Assembly (NCBI RefSeq): GCF_012223425.1
Contig: NZ_CP038799.1
Coordinates: 310,001-374,000, forward strand
Direction: 5' to 3'
Source of the DNA: Mycolicibacterium frederiksbergense
GTDB lineage: Bacteria > Actinomycetota > Actinomycetes > Mycobacteriales > Mycobacteriaceae
DNA: 64,000 nt
Positions within the stretch are counted from its first letter, which is position 1. The number at the start of each line of letters is the position of its first letter. The translations under genes and the position numbers were made by a program. Shown piece after piece: positions 7,670 through 19,857 of the stretch. Under the pieces are notes generated by a model that saw only the letters and a list, made by a program, of their open reading frames with translations, searched no databases and was not told the DNA's origin.

Positions 7670-9312
7670 GGTTTGTCCTCCGGGAAGATGCCGGTGGGCA
7701 CACCGCGGCCGTCCCAATTCAGCAGGTTCACCCGGGACGGGCTGTCGGCGTTGGCCCCCATCCCCTCGGTGGTCTGCCGGTGCTGCAGTGCGTGGAAGGT
7801 CTCGATCGCGACCGGCACCGGACCGCCGCTGGCCTCCCCGAACGGACCGGACTCGTACATGCCGGGACCGCCGTCGAAGTCCAGTGCGCAGGCCGACTCT
7901 TCCAACGCGTGCGCCTCGGAGCTGTACGCCGTCGGAATGACGTAGCGGTCTTCGTATTTCGCGATCGCCAGCAGCCGGTACATCTCATAGATCTGCTCTT
8001 CGGTCATCCCGACCGCGGCAGGGATGTGCGGCTGGGTCTCGCGGCCGAGGTTGATGTCACGCATATACGCGCGCATCGCGGCCAGCCGGCGCAGCACCCC
8101 GTCGACGACCGCGGTGTCCCCCGCGGTGAACAGACCGGCCAGGTACTCGATCGGGATGCGCAGCGCCTCCAACGCACCGAAGAGGTTCCCGATGTCCTCG
8201 CCGTCGTGCCCGTCCCGGCTGACGGCGTCGACCACCGGTGACAGCGGCGGGATGTACCAGACCATCGGCATCGTGCGGTACTCCGGATGCAGCGGCAGCG
8301 CAACGCCGTAGGTGTGGATCAGCTTGTAGATCGGGGACCGCTGCGCGGCTTCGATCCACTCATCGGAGATGCCCTCCGCGCGGGCCCCGGCGATGACGTC
8401 GGGATCGGCCGGGTCGAGCAGGATCTGCTTCTGCGCTTGGTACAGGTCCTTGTCATCGGACACCGATGCGGCGCCGAGCACCTTGTCCACGTCGTAGAGC
8501 ACCAGCCCGATATAGCGCAGCCGGCCCACGCAGGTCTCCGCGCATACCGTGGGCAACCCGACCTCGATACGCGGGTAGCACATCGTGCATTTCTCGGCCT
8601 TACCGGTCTTGTGGTTGAAATAGACCTTCTTGTAAGGACATCCGGAGACGCACATCCGCCAGCCGCGGCAGCGGTCCTGATCGACGAGCACGATGCCGTC
8701 CTCGGAGCGCTTGTACATCGCCCCGGACGGGCACGAGGCGACGCAGGACGGGTTCAGGCAGTGCTCGCAGATTCGGGGCAGGTAGAACATGAAGGTCTGT
8801 TCGAGCTCGAGTTTGATCTGCTCGCTGACCTTCTGCAGCACCGGGTCTCCCGGCACGATCTCCGGTGAGCCACCGAGGTCGTCATCCCAGGCCGCCGACC
8901 AGGACACCTTCATCGGTTCCCCGCTGATCAGGCTGCGCGGCGGGGCGACCGGGATGTGCTCCCCCAGCGGCGCGGTGGTCAGATTCTCGTAGTCGTAGGT
9001 CCACGGCTCGTAGTAGTCGTCGATGGACGGCAGCTTCGGGTTGGCGAAGATGCGCGCCAGCTTGGCGAACCGGCCGCCGTCGCGTAGCCGCAGCCGGCCG
9101 CGGCGGTCCAGTCGCCAACCACCGCGCCAGCGCTCCTGGTCTTCGTAGGTGCGCGGATACCCTTGTCCGGGACGGGTTTCCACATTGTTGAACCACACGT
9201 ACTCGGTGCCGGCCCGGTTCGTCCAGGCCTGCTTGCAGGTCACCGAGCAGGTGTGACAGCCGATGCACTTGTCCAGATTCATCACCATCGCCATCTGGGC
9301 CATGACCTTCAC
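7666..9312 (-). CDS. narH: Respiratory nitrate reductase beta subunit (Fe-S)
   Basis: 548 residues. Four cysteine clusters are visible: CIGCHTCSVTCK near the N-terminus, CEHCLNPSCVASC near residue 185, CRGWRMCVSGC near 220 (Trp replaces a Cys, as expected for the 3Fe-4S centre) and CTMCYPRIEVGLPTVCAETC near 245. It relays electrons from NarI to NarG on the cytoplasmic side. The GTG start overlaps the narG stop as GTGA, with AGGAGG 12 bases upstream. Confidence 0.96.
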   Translation of the reverse strand: MKVMAQMAMVMNLDKCIGCHTCSVTCKQAWTNRAGTEYVWFNNVETRPGQGYPRTYEDQERWRGGWRLDRRGRLRLRDGGRFAKLARIFANPKLPSIDDYYEPWTYDYENLTTAPLGEHIPVAPPRSLISGEPMKVSWSAAWDDDLGGSPEIVPGDPVLQKVSEQIKLELEQTFMFYLPRICEHCLNPSCVASCPSGAMYKRSEDGIVLVDQDRCRGWRMCVSGCPYKKVYFNHKTGKAEKCTMCYPRIEVGLPTVCAETCVGRLRYIGLVLYDVDKVLGAASVSDDKDLYQAQKQILLDPADPDVIAGARAEGISDEWIEAAQRSPIYKLIHTYGVALPLHPEYRTMPMVWYIPPLSPVVDAVSRDGHDGEDIGNLFGALEALRIPIEYLAGLFTAGDTAVVDGVLRRLAAMRAYMRDINLGRETQPHIPAAVGMTEEQIYEMYRLLAIAKYEDRYVIPTAYSSEAHALEESACALDFDGGPGMYESGPFGEASGGPVPVAIETFHALQHRQTTEGMGANADSPSRVNLLNWDGRGVPTGIFPEDKP

Positions 9313-12300
9313 TGGTACTTCACCTCCTGCGACCGCCGCCGCACCACGGTCACTTCGTCGCGTTGGTTACCGGTCGGGCCCAGATAGTTGAAGGCGAAGG
9401 AATGCTGAGCATATCCGCCGGCCAGATGGCTGGGTTTGATCAGCAGCCGGGTCAGCGAATTGTGGATGCCGCCGCGGGTTCCGGTGGTCTCGGTGAGCGG
9501 GACGTCGATGGTGCGCTCCTGGGCGTGGTAGACGAACACCACTCCCTCGGGCATCCGGTGACTGACGATCGCCCGGCAGACCAGCACCCCGTTGCGGTTC
9601 ACCGCCTCGACCCAATCGTTGTCGCGGACCGCGATCTTCGCCGCGTCGGCCGGTGCCATCCACATCGTCGGACCGCCGCGGGACAGCGACAGCATGAACA
9701 GGTTGTCCTGGTACTCGGAGTGGATCGACCATTTCGAGTGCGGTGTCAGGTAGCGCACCGTCAACCCCACCCCGTTCGAACCGGGCTCCCCCACCTGCGG
9801 TTCACCGAACAGTCGGGCCATGTCCAGCGGCGGCCGATAGATCGGCAGTTGCTCGCCGAGTTCCTCCAGCCAGTCGTGGTCGACGTAGAAGTGCATCCGC
9901 CCGGTCAGCGTGTGAAACGGCTTGAGTTCCTCGATGTTCACCGTGAACGGTGCGTAGCGCCGCCCGCCGGTCTCGCTGCCCGACCACTCCGCGCTGGTGA
10001 TCACCGGCACCGGCCGGGCCTGGGTATCGGCGTAGGTGATGCGACGCTCCTCGCTGCCGGCGGCCAGGTGCGCCAGTTTCCGGCCGACCCGTTTCTCCAG
10101 TTCCAGGAAGCCCTCCACCGCGAGCCGACCGTTTGAGGTGCCCGACAGCGCCAGGATCACGTCGGCCATCCGCTCGGCCGTGGTGATCGCCGGCCGGCCC
10201 TGCGCCGGGCCGGAATCCATCACCCCGAACTTCGCGCCGAGTTCGCGCACCTCCTGGTTCGGGTGGGTCGTCACGCCCTTGGTGGTCACCCCGAGGGTGT
10301 CCACCAGCGGCCCCAGGGTGGCCCACTTCTGCGCGATCGCACCGTAGTCGCGCTCTACCACCGCCAGCGGCCCCATCGTCTTACCCGGGACCGGCACCTC
10401 CCCGGTGACCCGCCAATCGTGCTCGGCGCCCGACGGGTAGGCCATCGCACCGGGCGTGTCGTGCTGCAGGGTGCCCAGCACCACATCGGTGCGCACCCCG
10501 AGATGTTTGGCGGCCAGTGCGCTGAACGTGCGGGCCACCGCGCCGAAAGCCTCGAAGTCCGACCGGGTTTCCCAGGGCGGGTCGACGGCCGGGCTGAACG
10601 CGTGCACATAGGGGTGCATATCGGTGCTGGACAGGTCCGCCTTCTCGTACCAGGTTGCGGCGGGCAGCACCACATCGGAGAGCAACGTCGTCGAGGTCAT
10701 CCGGAAGTCGATGGACATCAACAGGTCGAGCTTGCCCTCCGGGATGTCCTCGGTCCAGCGGACATCGTTGGGCCGCAGCTCATCCGGAGCCGGATCGCCC
10801 TGCACATTCGAGGTGGTGCCGAGCAGGTGGCGCAGGAAGTATTCGTTGCCCTTGCTCGAGGATCCCAACAGGTTGGCCCGCCACACATTGAGCACCCGCG
10901 GCCAGTTGGCCGGGTTGTCCGGGTCGGTGACGGCCAGTTTGAGGTCACCGGAGGCCAACCGGCCGGCCACATACTCCGGAATGTCCTGCCCGGCGGCGAT
11001 CGCCTCGTCGGCGACGTCCAGGCTGGACCGGTCGAACTGCGGGAAGAACGGACTCCACCCCATCGCGGTCGCCGAGGCCAGTACGTCCATGGTGTGCTTA
11101 CCGGCGAATCGGCCCCGGCCCAGCGGGCTGGCCAGGGTGTCCGCCCGGTAACCGTCGTAGCGCCACTGATCGGTGTGGGCGTACCAATAAGACGTGCCGG
11201 CCATCTGCCGGGGCGGCCGGGACCAGTCGGTGGCCATCGCCATGGTCGCCCACCCGGTGACCGGCCGGCACTTCTCCTGGCCGACGTAGTGTGCCCAACC
11301 GCCGCCGTTGCGTCCCATCGACCCGGTCAGCAGCAGCATGGCCAGCACGGCCCGGTAGGTGGCGTCCCCGTGGAACCACTGGCAGATGCCGGCGCCCATG
11401 ATGATCATCGACCGACCGTTGGATTCCTCGGCGTTGCGGGCGAATTCGCGGGCGATCCTGATGACCTGGGCCGCCGATACCCCGGTGATGGGTTCCTGCC
11501 AGGCCGGGGTGTAGGGGCGCTCGGCATCCTGGTAGCCACTGGGCCAGTCACCGGGCAGACCGGGTCGGGGGACCCCGTACTGGGCCAGCATCAGGTCGAA
11601 CACCGTACAGACCAGGTGCTCGCCGACCCGGCGGACCGGTACTCCGCGGCTCAGTGTCTCGCCGTGCCCGTCGACGGTGTCGAAGCGGGGCAACCGGATT
11701 TCGGCGCTCTCACCGCCCTCGACCGCGACGGTGAGGGCGGGCACCAGGTTCTCCAGGTCCAGGTTCCAACTGCCCGCGCCGCTGGCACCGAACCGGAATC
11801 CCAGCGAGCCCTGCGGTACCGCGACGCTGTCGCTGACGCTGTCCAACAGCACCGGTTTGAACGCTGCGTTTTCGGTGTCCTGACCCAGGTCGGCGGCGGT
11901 CAGATTCTTACCGGGCACCAGCGCGTCGCCCCGGGCTTCCAGCTTGACCAGGAACGGCAGGTCGGTGAACGTGCGCACATAGTTCTCGAAGAACGGGATC
12001 TGCTTTTGGACAAAGCATTCCGACAGGATCACCTGGCCCATCGCCATTGCCAGCGCACCGTCGGTGCCGGCCGCGCACGGCATCCACTCGTCGGCGAATT
12101 TGGTGTTGTCGGCGTAGTCGGGGCTGACCGTCACCACTTTCGTTCCGCGGTATCGGACCTCGGCCATCCAGTGTGCGTCCGGCGTCCTGGTGACCGGGAC
12201 GTTGGACCCCCACATCAGCAGGTAGGACGCATCCCACCAGTCCCCCGATTCCGGGACGTCGGTCTGGTCACCGAACACCTGCGGTGAGGCCACCGGCAGG

Positions 12301-12995
12301 TCGGCGTACCAGTCGTAGAACGAGGTCATCACCCCGCCGAGCAGCTCCACGAAGCGGGACCCGCAGGCATGGCTGACCATGGACATCGCCGGGATCGGCG
12401 AGAACCCGGCCACCCGGTCCGGGCCGTAGGTCTTGATGGTGTGCACGTGTGCGGCAGCGATCATCTCGGTGGCCTCGGACCAACCGACCCGCACCAGTCC
12501 GCCCTTGCCGCGGGCCTGCTGGTAGCGGCGGCGACGGTCCGGGTCGCCCTGGATATCGGCCCAGGCCAGCACCGGATCATGCAGCCGTGCCTTGGCCTCC
12601 CGGTACATCTCCACGAGCACGCCGCGGGCGTAGGGGTAGCGCACCCGGGTCGGCGAGTAGGTGTACCAGGAGAACGCGGCCCCGCGCGGGCAGCCGCGCG
12701 GCTCGTACTCGGGCCGGTCCGCCCCCACCGACGGATAGTCGGTCTCCTGGGTCTCCCAGGTGATGATGCCGTCCTTGACATAGATCTTCCACGAGCACGA
12801 ACCGGTGCAGTTCACCCCGTGGGTGGACCGCACCACCTTGTCGTGGCTCCACCGGTCCCGGTAGAACACGTCACCCTCACGTCCACCGCGGTGGCTGACG
12901 GTGCGCAGGTCGGCCGAGAAGGTACCCGGGCTGAAGAACCGGCCGCTGCGTTCCAGCAGTTCCTCGGCCGCACCTCCGATATGCGGTGTGGTCAC
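9309..12995 (-). CDS. narG: Respiratory nitrate reductase alpha subunit (Mo-bisMGD)
   Basis: 1228 residues, the usual NarG length. The FS0 cluster motif HGVNCTGSC is at residues 59-67, followed by ETDYPSVGADRPEYEPRGC; molybdopterin-domain stretches continue to the C-terminus (FAFNYLGPTGNQRDEVTVVRR). I chose the GTG at 12995: it overlaps the narK stop as GTGA and has AAGGAGG seven bases upstream. The frame stays open a further 219 codons, but that extension runs through narK in another frame and shows no NarG similarity. It reduces nitrate to nitrite with electrons from NarH. Confidence 0.96.
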   Translation of the reverse strand: MTTPHIGGAAEELLERSGRFFSPGTFSADLRTVSHRGGREGDVFYRDRWSHDKVVRSTHGVNCTGSCSWKIYVKDGIITWETQETDYPSVGADRPEYEPRGCPRGAAFSWYTYSPTRVRYPYARGVLVEMYREAKARLHDPVLAWADIQGDPDRRRRYQQARGKGGLVRVGWSEATEMIAAAHVHTIKTYGPDRVAGFSPIPAMSMVSHACGSRFVELLGGVMTSFYDWYADLPVASPQVFGDQTDVPESGDWWDASYLLMWGSNVPVTRTPDAHWMAEVRYRGTKVVTVSPDYADNTKFADEWMPCAAGTDGALAMAMGQVILSECFVQKQIPFFENYVRTFTDLPFLVKLEARGDALVPGKNLTAADLGQDTENAAFKPVLLDSVSDSVAVPQGSLGFRFGASGAGSWNLDLENLVPALTVAVEGGESAEIRLPRFDTVDGHGETLSRGVPVRRVGEHLVCTVFDLMLAQYGVPRPGLPGDWPSGYQDAERPYTPAWQEPITGVSAAQVIRIAREFARNAEESNGRSMIIMGAGICQWFHGDATYRAVLAMLLLTGSMGRNGGGWAHYVGQEKCRPVTGWATMAMATDWSRPPRQMAGTSYWYAHTDQWRYDGYRADTLASPLGRGRFAGKHTMDVLASATAMGWSPFFPQFDRSSLDVADEAIAAGQDIPEYVAGRLASGDLKLAVTDPDNPANWPRVLNVWRANLLGSSSKGNEYFLRHLLGTTSNVQGDPAPDELRPNDVRWTEDIPEGKLDLLMSIDFRMTSTTLLSDVVLPAATWYEKADLSSTDMHPYVHAFSPAVDPPWETRSDFEAFGAVARTFSALAAKHLGVRTDVVLGTLQHDTPGAMAYPSGAEHDWRVTGEVPVPGKTMGPLAVVERDYGAIAQKWATLGPLVDTLGVTTKGVTTHPNQEVRELGAKFGVMDSGPAQGRPAITTAERMADVILALSGTSNGRLAVEGFLELEKRVGRKLAHLAAGSEERRITYADTQARPVPVITSAEWSGSETGGRRYAPFTVNIEELKPFHTLTGRMHFYVDHDWLEELGEQLPIYRPPLDMARLFGEPQVGEPGSNGVGLTVRYLTPHSKWSIHSEYQDNLFMLSLSRGGPTMWMAPADAAKIAVRDNDWVEAVNRNGVLVCRAIVSHRMPEGVVFVYHAQERTIDVPLTETTGTRGGIHNSLTRLLIKPSHLAGGYAQHSFAFNYLGPTGNQRDEVTVVRRRSQEVKYQ

Positions 12996-14167
12996 GACTG
13001 CGCCTCCTTGACGGGTTCGTGGGTGTGCAGACGCAGGGCCGTGTAGCCGAAGGCGATCAGCGCGGTGGCCACCAGCAGGACCAGTCCGGTGGAGTAGTCG
13101 TTGTCGACGGGATCGTATGTCGTCCCCATCACCAGCGGCGGGAAGTAACCGCCTAAACCACCTGCCGCGGAGACAATCCCGGTGATCGACCCGACCGATT
13201 TGGCCGGTGACCGGCGGGCCACCCAGGCGAAGACGCCGCCGGTGCCGATACCGAGGAATACCGCCAGGGTGATGAAGGTGACCGCCGACCAGAAGTCCGG
13301 CGGGGGTTGGAGCATCGCGACGCCCGCCAGCACGGCGGTCCCGCCGAAGGACGTGAGCACCACGTATTTCGGTGGTATCCGGTCGGACAACATGCCGCCC
13401 ACCGGCCGGGCCAGCACGGCCGCCAGCGCGAAACCGGCGGTGCGGGCCCCGGCATCGACGGCGGAGAACTCGTAGATGGTCTTGATGTAAGTGGGCAGAT
13501 AATTGCTGAACGCGACGAACCCACCGAACACCACCGCGTACAGGAACGCCATCTCCCAGGTGACCCGAAGCTTCGCGGCGGCCTTGAGTTTCGGCACGAC
13601 CGGATCGGTGTTGGCGTGGAACGCCGCCGAATCGCGCATGGCCACCAGACACAGCACCGCCGTCAGCGCCAGCGCCACCGCGATGACCAGATGGGTGGTG
13701 AACAGACCGAACCAGCCCACGAACCGGGGGGTGAAGAACGCCGACAGTGCGGTGCCGACCATGCCCATACCGAAGACCCCGGTGGCGAATCCCCGCCTGC
13801 TCGGCTCATACCAATTGTTGGCGAAGGGAATACCGACCGCGAAGATGGTGCCGGCGATCCCGAGGAAGAATCCGCACACCAACAGCATCGGGTAGGACCC
13901 GGCGGCGCCGGCCGCCCCGACCGCCAGCACCGGGGGTATGGACGCCAGCGTGACCGCGATGAACATCACCCGGCCACCGAAGCGGTCGGTGAGCGATCCG
14001 ATCACGATGCGCCCCAACGACCCGACCAGGATGGGCGTGGCGACCAGCATCGAGGCCTGCGTACTGGACAGGCGCATATCACCGGCATAGGTCGTCGACA
14101 GCGGCCCGATCATGTTCCAGGCCCAGAAGTTGATCGCCGAAACCCAGGTGGCGAGCACGAGGTTCAT
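12992..14167 (-). CDS. narK: Nitrate/nitrite transporter, NarK2-like
   Basis: About 391 residues from the ATG that opens NLVLATWVSAINFWAWNMIGPLS, a major-facilitator protein with about 12 membrane spans. GRIVIGSLTDRFGGR is the MFS loop motif, and AGTIFAVGIPFANNWY and GFVAFSNYLPTYIKTIY are close to M. tuberculosis NarK2. In-frame starts further upstream (ATG 14245) would add a polar tail unlike known relatives, and none has a strong ribosome-binding site, so the start is uncertain. It is the first gene of the nar operon and should couple nitrate import or nitrite export to NarGHI. Confidence 0.9.
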   Translation of the reverse strand: MNLVLATWVSAINFWAWNMIGPLSTTYAGDMRLSSTQASMLVATPILVGSLGRIVIGSLTDRFGGRVMFIAVTLASIPPVLAVGAAGAAGSYPMLLVCGFFLGIAGTIFAVGIPFANNWYEPSRRGFATGVFGMGMVGTALSAFFTPRFVGWFGLFTTHLVIAVALALTAVLCLVAMRDSAAFHANTDPVVPKLKAAAKLRVTWEMAFLYAVVFGGFVAFSNYLPTYIKTIYEFSAVDAGARTAGFALAAVLARPVGGMLSDRIPPKYVVLTSFGGTAVLAGVAMLQPPPDFWSAVTFITLAVFLGIGTGGVFAWVARRSPAKSVGSITGIVSAAGGLGGYFPPLVMGTTYDPVDNDYSTGLVLLVATALIAFGYTALRLHTHEPVKEAQS

Positions 14168-14533
14168 CGTTCGAGCAGAGCCGGTAACCGGCTCAACAGC
14201 CGCAGACACAGCTACAAGCGAACCATTGATCCGGCCGCGTGGCATCTTTTTGGGCAATATCGTCGCCGCAGTACGGATTCGGCGAACGGCCCGGTCTTCG
14301 CCGGGGCCGGCCCGGCTTCGGGACCGCACCGGCCCGGTCGGGAGCAGCTGCACCAAGAGGCCACCGGATGCCCGATTACCGGGCCGTGACCAGCAAACTT
14401 TGTGGCGGATCGGCTCGCTCGGCGCGTCACCGGTGAATATCTCGGCAGATCAACGGTTTCGGCGATCTCACTTCCGCCCTGCCATATCGGCACATTTTCC
14501 GATCGTGTCGGTGACCGGTGGCAGGCTGGACAG
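14168..14533. other. Gene-free divergent promoter region between narK and ligB
   Basis: I find no supported gene in these 366 bases. They should hold the promoters of the nar operon (minus) and of ligB (plus). A single half-site like the left arm of a DosR box, TTCGGGAC, occurs at 14317-14324, but its partner arm is poor, so I do not call it a box. Confidence 0.5.
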
Positions 14534-16057
14534 GTGCTCCTCGCAGCGATCGCGGCCACCTCGACGGAGGTGGGTGCACTGTCCTCCCGGCTGGCCAAGG
14601 TGACCCGGGTGGCCGCGACCCTGTCCGCGCTCGACTCGGCGGCCGATGCCGCGGTGGTGGTGGCGTGGCTGTCCGGGGAGTTGCCGCAGCGCCAGATCGG
14701 GGTCGGCTGGGCCGCGCTGCGCACCATGCCAGCACCGGCCGGCCTTCCCGCCCTGACGGTGGCGGCCGTGGACGCCGCATTCTCGGCGATCAAGGGACTG
14801 TCCGGACCCGGGTCACAGGCCCAGCGCGCCGATCGGCTGCGCGCCTTGTTCGGCGCCGCCACCGCCGAGGAACAGCAGTTCCTCCAGCGTCTGCTCGGCG
14901 GTGAGCTCCGGCAGGGTGCGTTGGCGGGGGTGATGGTCGACGCCGTCGCCAAGGCGGCGACGGTCCCGGTGGCCGCGGTGCGCCGGGCCGCGATGCTGGC
15001 CGGGGAGCTGCCGGTGGTCGCGGCGGCGGCGCTGACCGGCGGCGATCTCGGCCGGTTCACCCTGCAGGTGGGCCGCCCGGTCGGGCCGATGCTGGCCCAG
15101 ACCGCGGTCTCGGTCCAGGATGCGCTCGACAAACTCGGCGGGACAGCGGTGTTCGAATCCAAACTGGACGGGGCCCGGGTGCAGGTGCACCGCGCCGGGG
15201 ACACCGTGTCGATCTACACCCGCAGCCTCGACGACGTCACCGCCCGGTTGCCGGAGGTGGTGGCGGCGACGCTCGCGCTGCCGGTGAGCGAGTTGATCGC
15301 CGACGCCGAGGCCATCGCGCTGCGCCCGGACGGCCGGCCGCACCGTTTCCAGGTGACCGCGTCCCGGTTCGGTACCCGCTCGGCTGCGGGCGGCCGCGAG
15401 CCGCTGTCGGTGTTCTTCTTCGACCTGCTGCACCGGGACGGTACCGACCTGCTCGACGCCCCGATGACCGAGCGGCTCGCCGCGCTCGACGAGGTGGTTC
15501 CCGCGACGCAGCGCATGCAGCGGCTGACGGCATCGGACCCCGTTGCCGCACAGCAGTTCCTGGAGCGCACCCTGGCCGCCGGGCACGAGGGGGTGATGGC
15601 CAAGGATCCGGACGCCGGGTACGCGGCAGGCCGGCGCGGCGCGGCCTGGCTGAAGGTCAAGCCGGTGCACACCTTGGATCTGGTGGTGCTGGCCGTGGAG
15701 TGGGGGTCCGGCCGGCGCACCGGCAAATTGTCGAATATCCACCTCGGCGCCCGCGACCCGCAGACCGGCGGCTACCTGATGCTGGGCAAGACGTTCAAGG
15801 GCATGACCGACGCCATGTTGGCCTGGCAGACCCAGCGGTTCACCGAACTGGCCGACGGCCCGACCGACGGCTACCTGGTGCGGGTGCGGCCCGAGCAGGT
15901 GGTCGAGATCGCGTTCGACGGCGTGCAGGGCTCCACCCGCTACCCCGCCGGGATGACGCTGCGGTTCGCCCGGGTGCTGCGCTACCGCGACGACAAGTCC
16001 GCCGTCGAGGCCGACACGGTCGACACCGTCCGTGAACACTACGAACGCAACGGATGA
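14534..16057 (+). CDS. ligB: ATP-dependent DNA ligase
   Basis: 507 residues from the GTG at 14534, the same length as M. tuberculosis LigB; the frame is open upstream but that part has no ligase similarity. The N-terminal DNA-binding domain runs to about residue 190 ([28 protein letters not shown]). The adenylation domain has motif [12 protein letters not shown] (nucleophile Lys near 210), motif [15 protein letters not shown], motif [12 protein letters not shown] and motif [23 protein letters not shown]. The C-terminal OB fold contains [12 protein letters not shown]. It seals nicks with ATP, as an accessory to NAD-dependent LigA. Confidence 0.93.
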   Translation: MLLAAIAATSTEVGALSSRLAKVTRVAATLSALDSAADAAVVVAWLSGELPQRQIGVGWAALRTMPAPAGLPALTVAAVDAAFSAIKGLSGPGSQAQRADRLRALFGAATAEEQQFLQRLLGGELRQGALAGVMVDAVAKAATVPVAAVRRAAMLAGELPVVAAAALTGGDLGRFTLQVGRPVGPMLAQTAVSVQDALDKLGGTAVFESKLDGARVQVHRAGDTVSIYTRSLDDVTARLPEVVAATLALPVSELIADAEAIALRPDGRPHRFQVTASRFGTRSAAGGREPLSVFFFDLLHRDGTDLLDAPMTERLAALDEVVPATQRMQRLTASDPVAAQQFLERTLAAGHEGVMAKDPDAGYAAGRRGAAWLKVKPVHTLDLVVLAVEWGSGRRTGKLSNIHLGARDPQTGGYLMLGKTFKGMTDAMLAWQTQRFTELADGPTDGYLVRVRPEQVVEIAFDGVQGSTRYPAGMTLRFARVLRYRDDKSAVEADTVDTVREHYERNG

Positions 16058-16103
16058 CCGGAAAGCCCCAATGTCGTGCGGGTGCGGTGTAAGGATTCAG
16101 AGC

Positions 16104-18404
<2,301 letters not shown>

Positions 18405-18550
18405 TGGGCGATAACCACTATCGGCGGTATGTCGAGCTCCGCACCCGCACCCACCCGGGTGAGCCGGTGCCCACGGAGCGGGAGTACTGGAAGCTGCGGC
18501 ACGCCGCCGCGGATGCCAACCCCGGCGCCCGCTGCTGCTGATCTCACTCT

Positions 18551-18613
18551 GGCGAGCGTGCGTGTCTGCACCCCAACACGCCGAAAGTTGGCACGAGTGT
18601 GCGCACGCTCGCC
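18551..18613. repeat. 63-bp imperfect palindromic intergenic repeat, copy 2
   Basis: Same length and left half as the element at 4035-4097 (GGCGAGCGTGCGTGTCTG, then CCCC and ACACGCCG). Outer arms GGCGAGCGTGCG and CGCACGCTCGCC pair perfectly. It lies between the convergent ybdD-like and P450 genes and could terminate both transcripts. Confidence 0.6.
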
Positions 18614-18621
18614 GCGGGTAA

Positions 18622-19857
18622 TCAGCCCGTGACGCGGTACCGGATCGGTAGATGCTTGAGCCCGCCGACGAATGTCGTCGCCATGTGGGCCGGTTCGCCG
18701 GCCAACTCGACCGACTCCAGCCGGGGCAGCAGCGCGGAGAAGAAGCTGTTGATCTCCAGTCGGGCCAGCGCCGCACCCAGACAGAAGTGCACCCCGTAGC
18801 CGAAGGCGATGTGCTTGTTGGGATCCCGGCCGATGTCGAAGGTGAACGGCTCGTCGAACACCTCTTCGTCCCGGTTGCCGGACACGTACGACAGCAGCAC
18901 CGCCTCCCCCGCCTTGATCCGGGTGCCGCGAATCTCGTAGTCCTGCTGCGCGGTCCGCATGAATTCCTTGACCGGTGTGGTCCAGCGGATCATCTCCTCG
19001 ACGGCCAACGGCATCAGGCTCATATCGTTGCGCAACCGGGCCAGCTGATCGGGATGCTGCAGCAGGGCGGCCATCCCCCCGGAGATGCTCGCGCTGGAGG
19101 TGTCGTGCCCGGCGGCCGCCAGAATCGCGTAATACGACACGGTTTCGATGTCATCGAGCGGTTTACCGTCGATGGTGGCGTTGGCGACGGTGGACGCCAG
19201 GTCATCGGTCGGGTTGGCCCGCCGGGACGCGGTCAGTTCGGTGAAGTACTGGAACATCTCCAGCAGCGCACCCATGCTTTCTTCCATGGTGCCGCGCTGC
19301 AGTTCCTCGTCATCACTGCCGAACAGTTCCTGCGTCCAACGCAACATCGAGGCGAAGTCCGATTCCGGCACGCCCAGCAGCGTCATGATCATGTACAGCG
19401 GGTAGTTGACCGCCACCTGCTGGACGAAGTCACATTCCGGACCCTCGGCGGCCATCTTGTCGATGAACTGCACCGCCAGCTCGTCGGCGCGGTCCTTGAG
19501 AGCGCGCATCGCCTTGGGCCGGAACCAGTTTGCCCCGATCGCCCGGAAGTCACGGTGTTGCGGGTCGTCCATGTGGATCAGCGTCTTGATGCCGACCGCG
19601 GCCTGCTGCTCGTCGCCCTGCTTGGTGACCAGCACCGGGCGCGGCGAGTTGGTGAAGATGTCGTTGGCGCGTTCGATCTCCATGATGTCGGCGTGTTTGG
19701 TGATGGCCCAGAACGGGGCGTAGTCCTCGACCTCCACCCAGGACACCGGCGCGTTGGCCCGCAGGTGGGTCAGCGCGGCGTGCAGCCCGGCCTCATCGGT
19801 GTAGGCCTTCGGGTCCGCCAGCACCTTCGCGGCCTCGTCCATGGTCGGTGTACTCAT
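18622..19857 (-). CDS. Cytochrome P450
   Basis: 411 residues, soluble bacterial class. The I-helix oxygen-binding motif is AAGHDTSS (about residues 243-250), the K-helix ExxR is EEMIR, and the haem-thiolate loop is FGYGVHFCLGAALAR. TTPVKEFMRTA resembles mycobacterial sterol/fatty-acid P450s, but I cannot assign a CYP family. It needs a ferredoxin and reductase, neither of which is nearby. It is the last gene of a three-gene operon; its ATG overlaps the SDR stop (ATGA). Confidence 0.9.
   Translation of the reverse strand: MSTPTMDEAAKVLADPKAYTDEAGLHAALTHLRANAPVSWVEVEDYAPFWAITKHADIMEIERANDIFTNSPRPVLVTKQGDEQQAAVGIKTLIHMDDPQHRDFRAIGANWFRPKAMRALKDRADELAVQFIDKMAAEGPECDFVQQVAVNYPLYMIMTLLGVPESDFASMLRWTQELFGSDDEELQRGTMEESMGALLEMFQYFTELTASRRANPTDDLASTVANATIDGKPLDDIETVSYYAILAAAGHDTSSASISGGMAALLQHPDQLARLRNDMSLMPLAVEEMIRWTTPVKEFMRTAQQDYEIRGTRIKAGEAVLLSYVSGNRDEEVFDEPFTFDIGRDPNKHIAFGYGVHFCLGAALARLEINSFFSALLPRLESVELAGEPAHMATTFVGGLKHLPIRYRVTG

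Noticed and set aside
10263..12287. 674-codon plus-strand frame antisense to narG
   Set aside because: Rich in Gly/Arg/His with no domain, and narG on the other strand is unambiguous.
12996..13652. Open reading frame extending narG upstream by 219 codons
   Set aside because: It is narK read in another frame; the GTG at 12995 has a strong ribosome-binding site and gives normal NarG length.
14317..14324. DosR box upstream of narK
   Set aside because: Only the half-site TTCGGGAC fits; the second half matches poorly and it lies 150 bases from the start.
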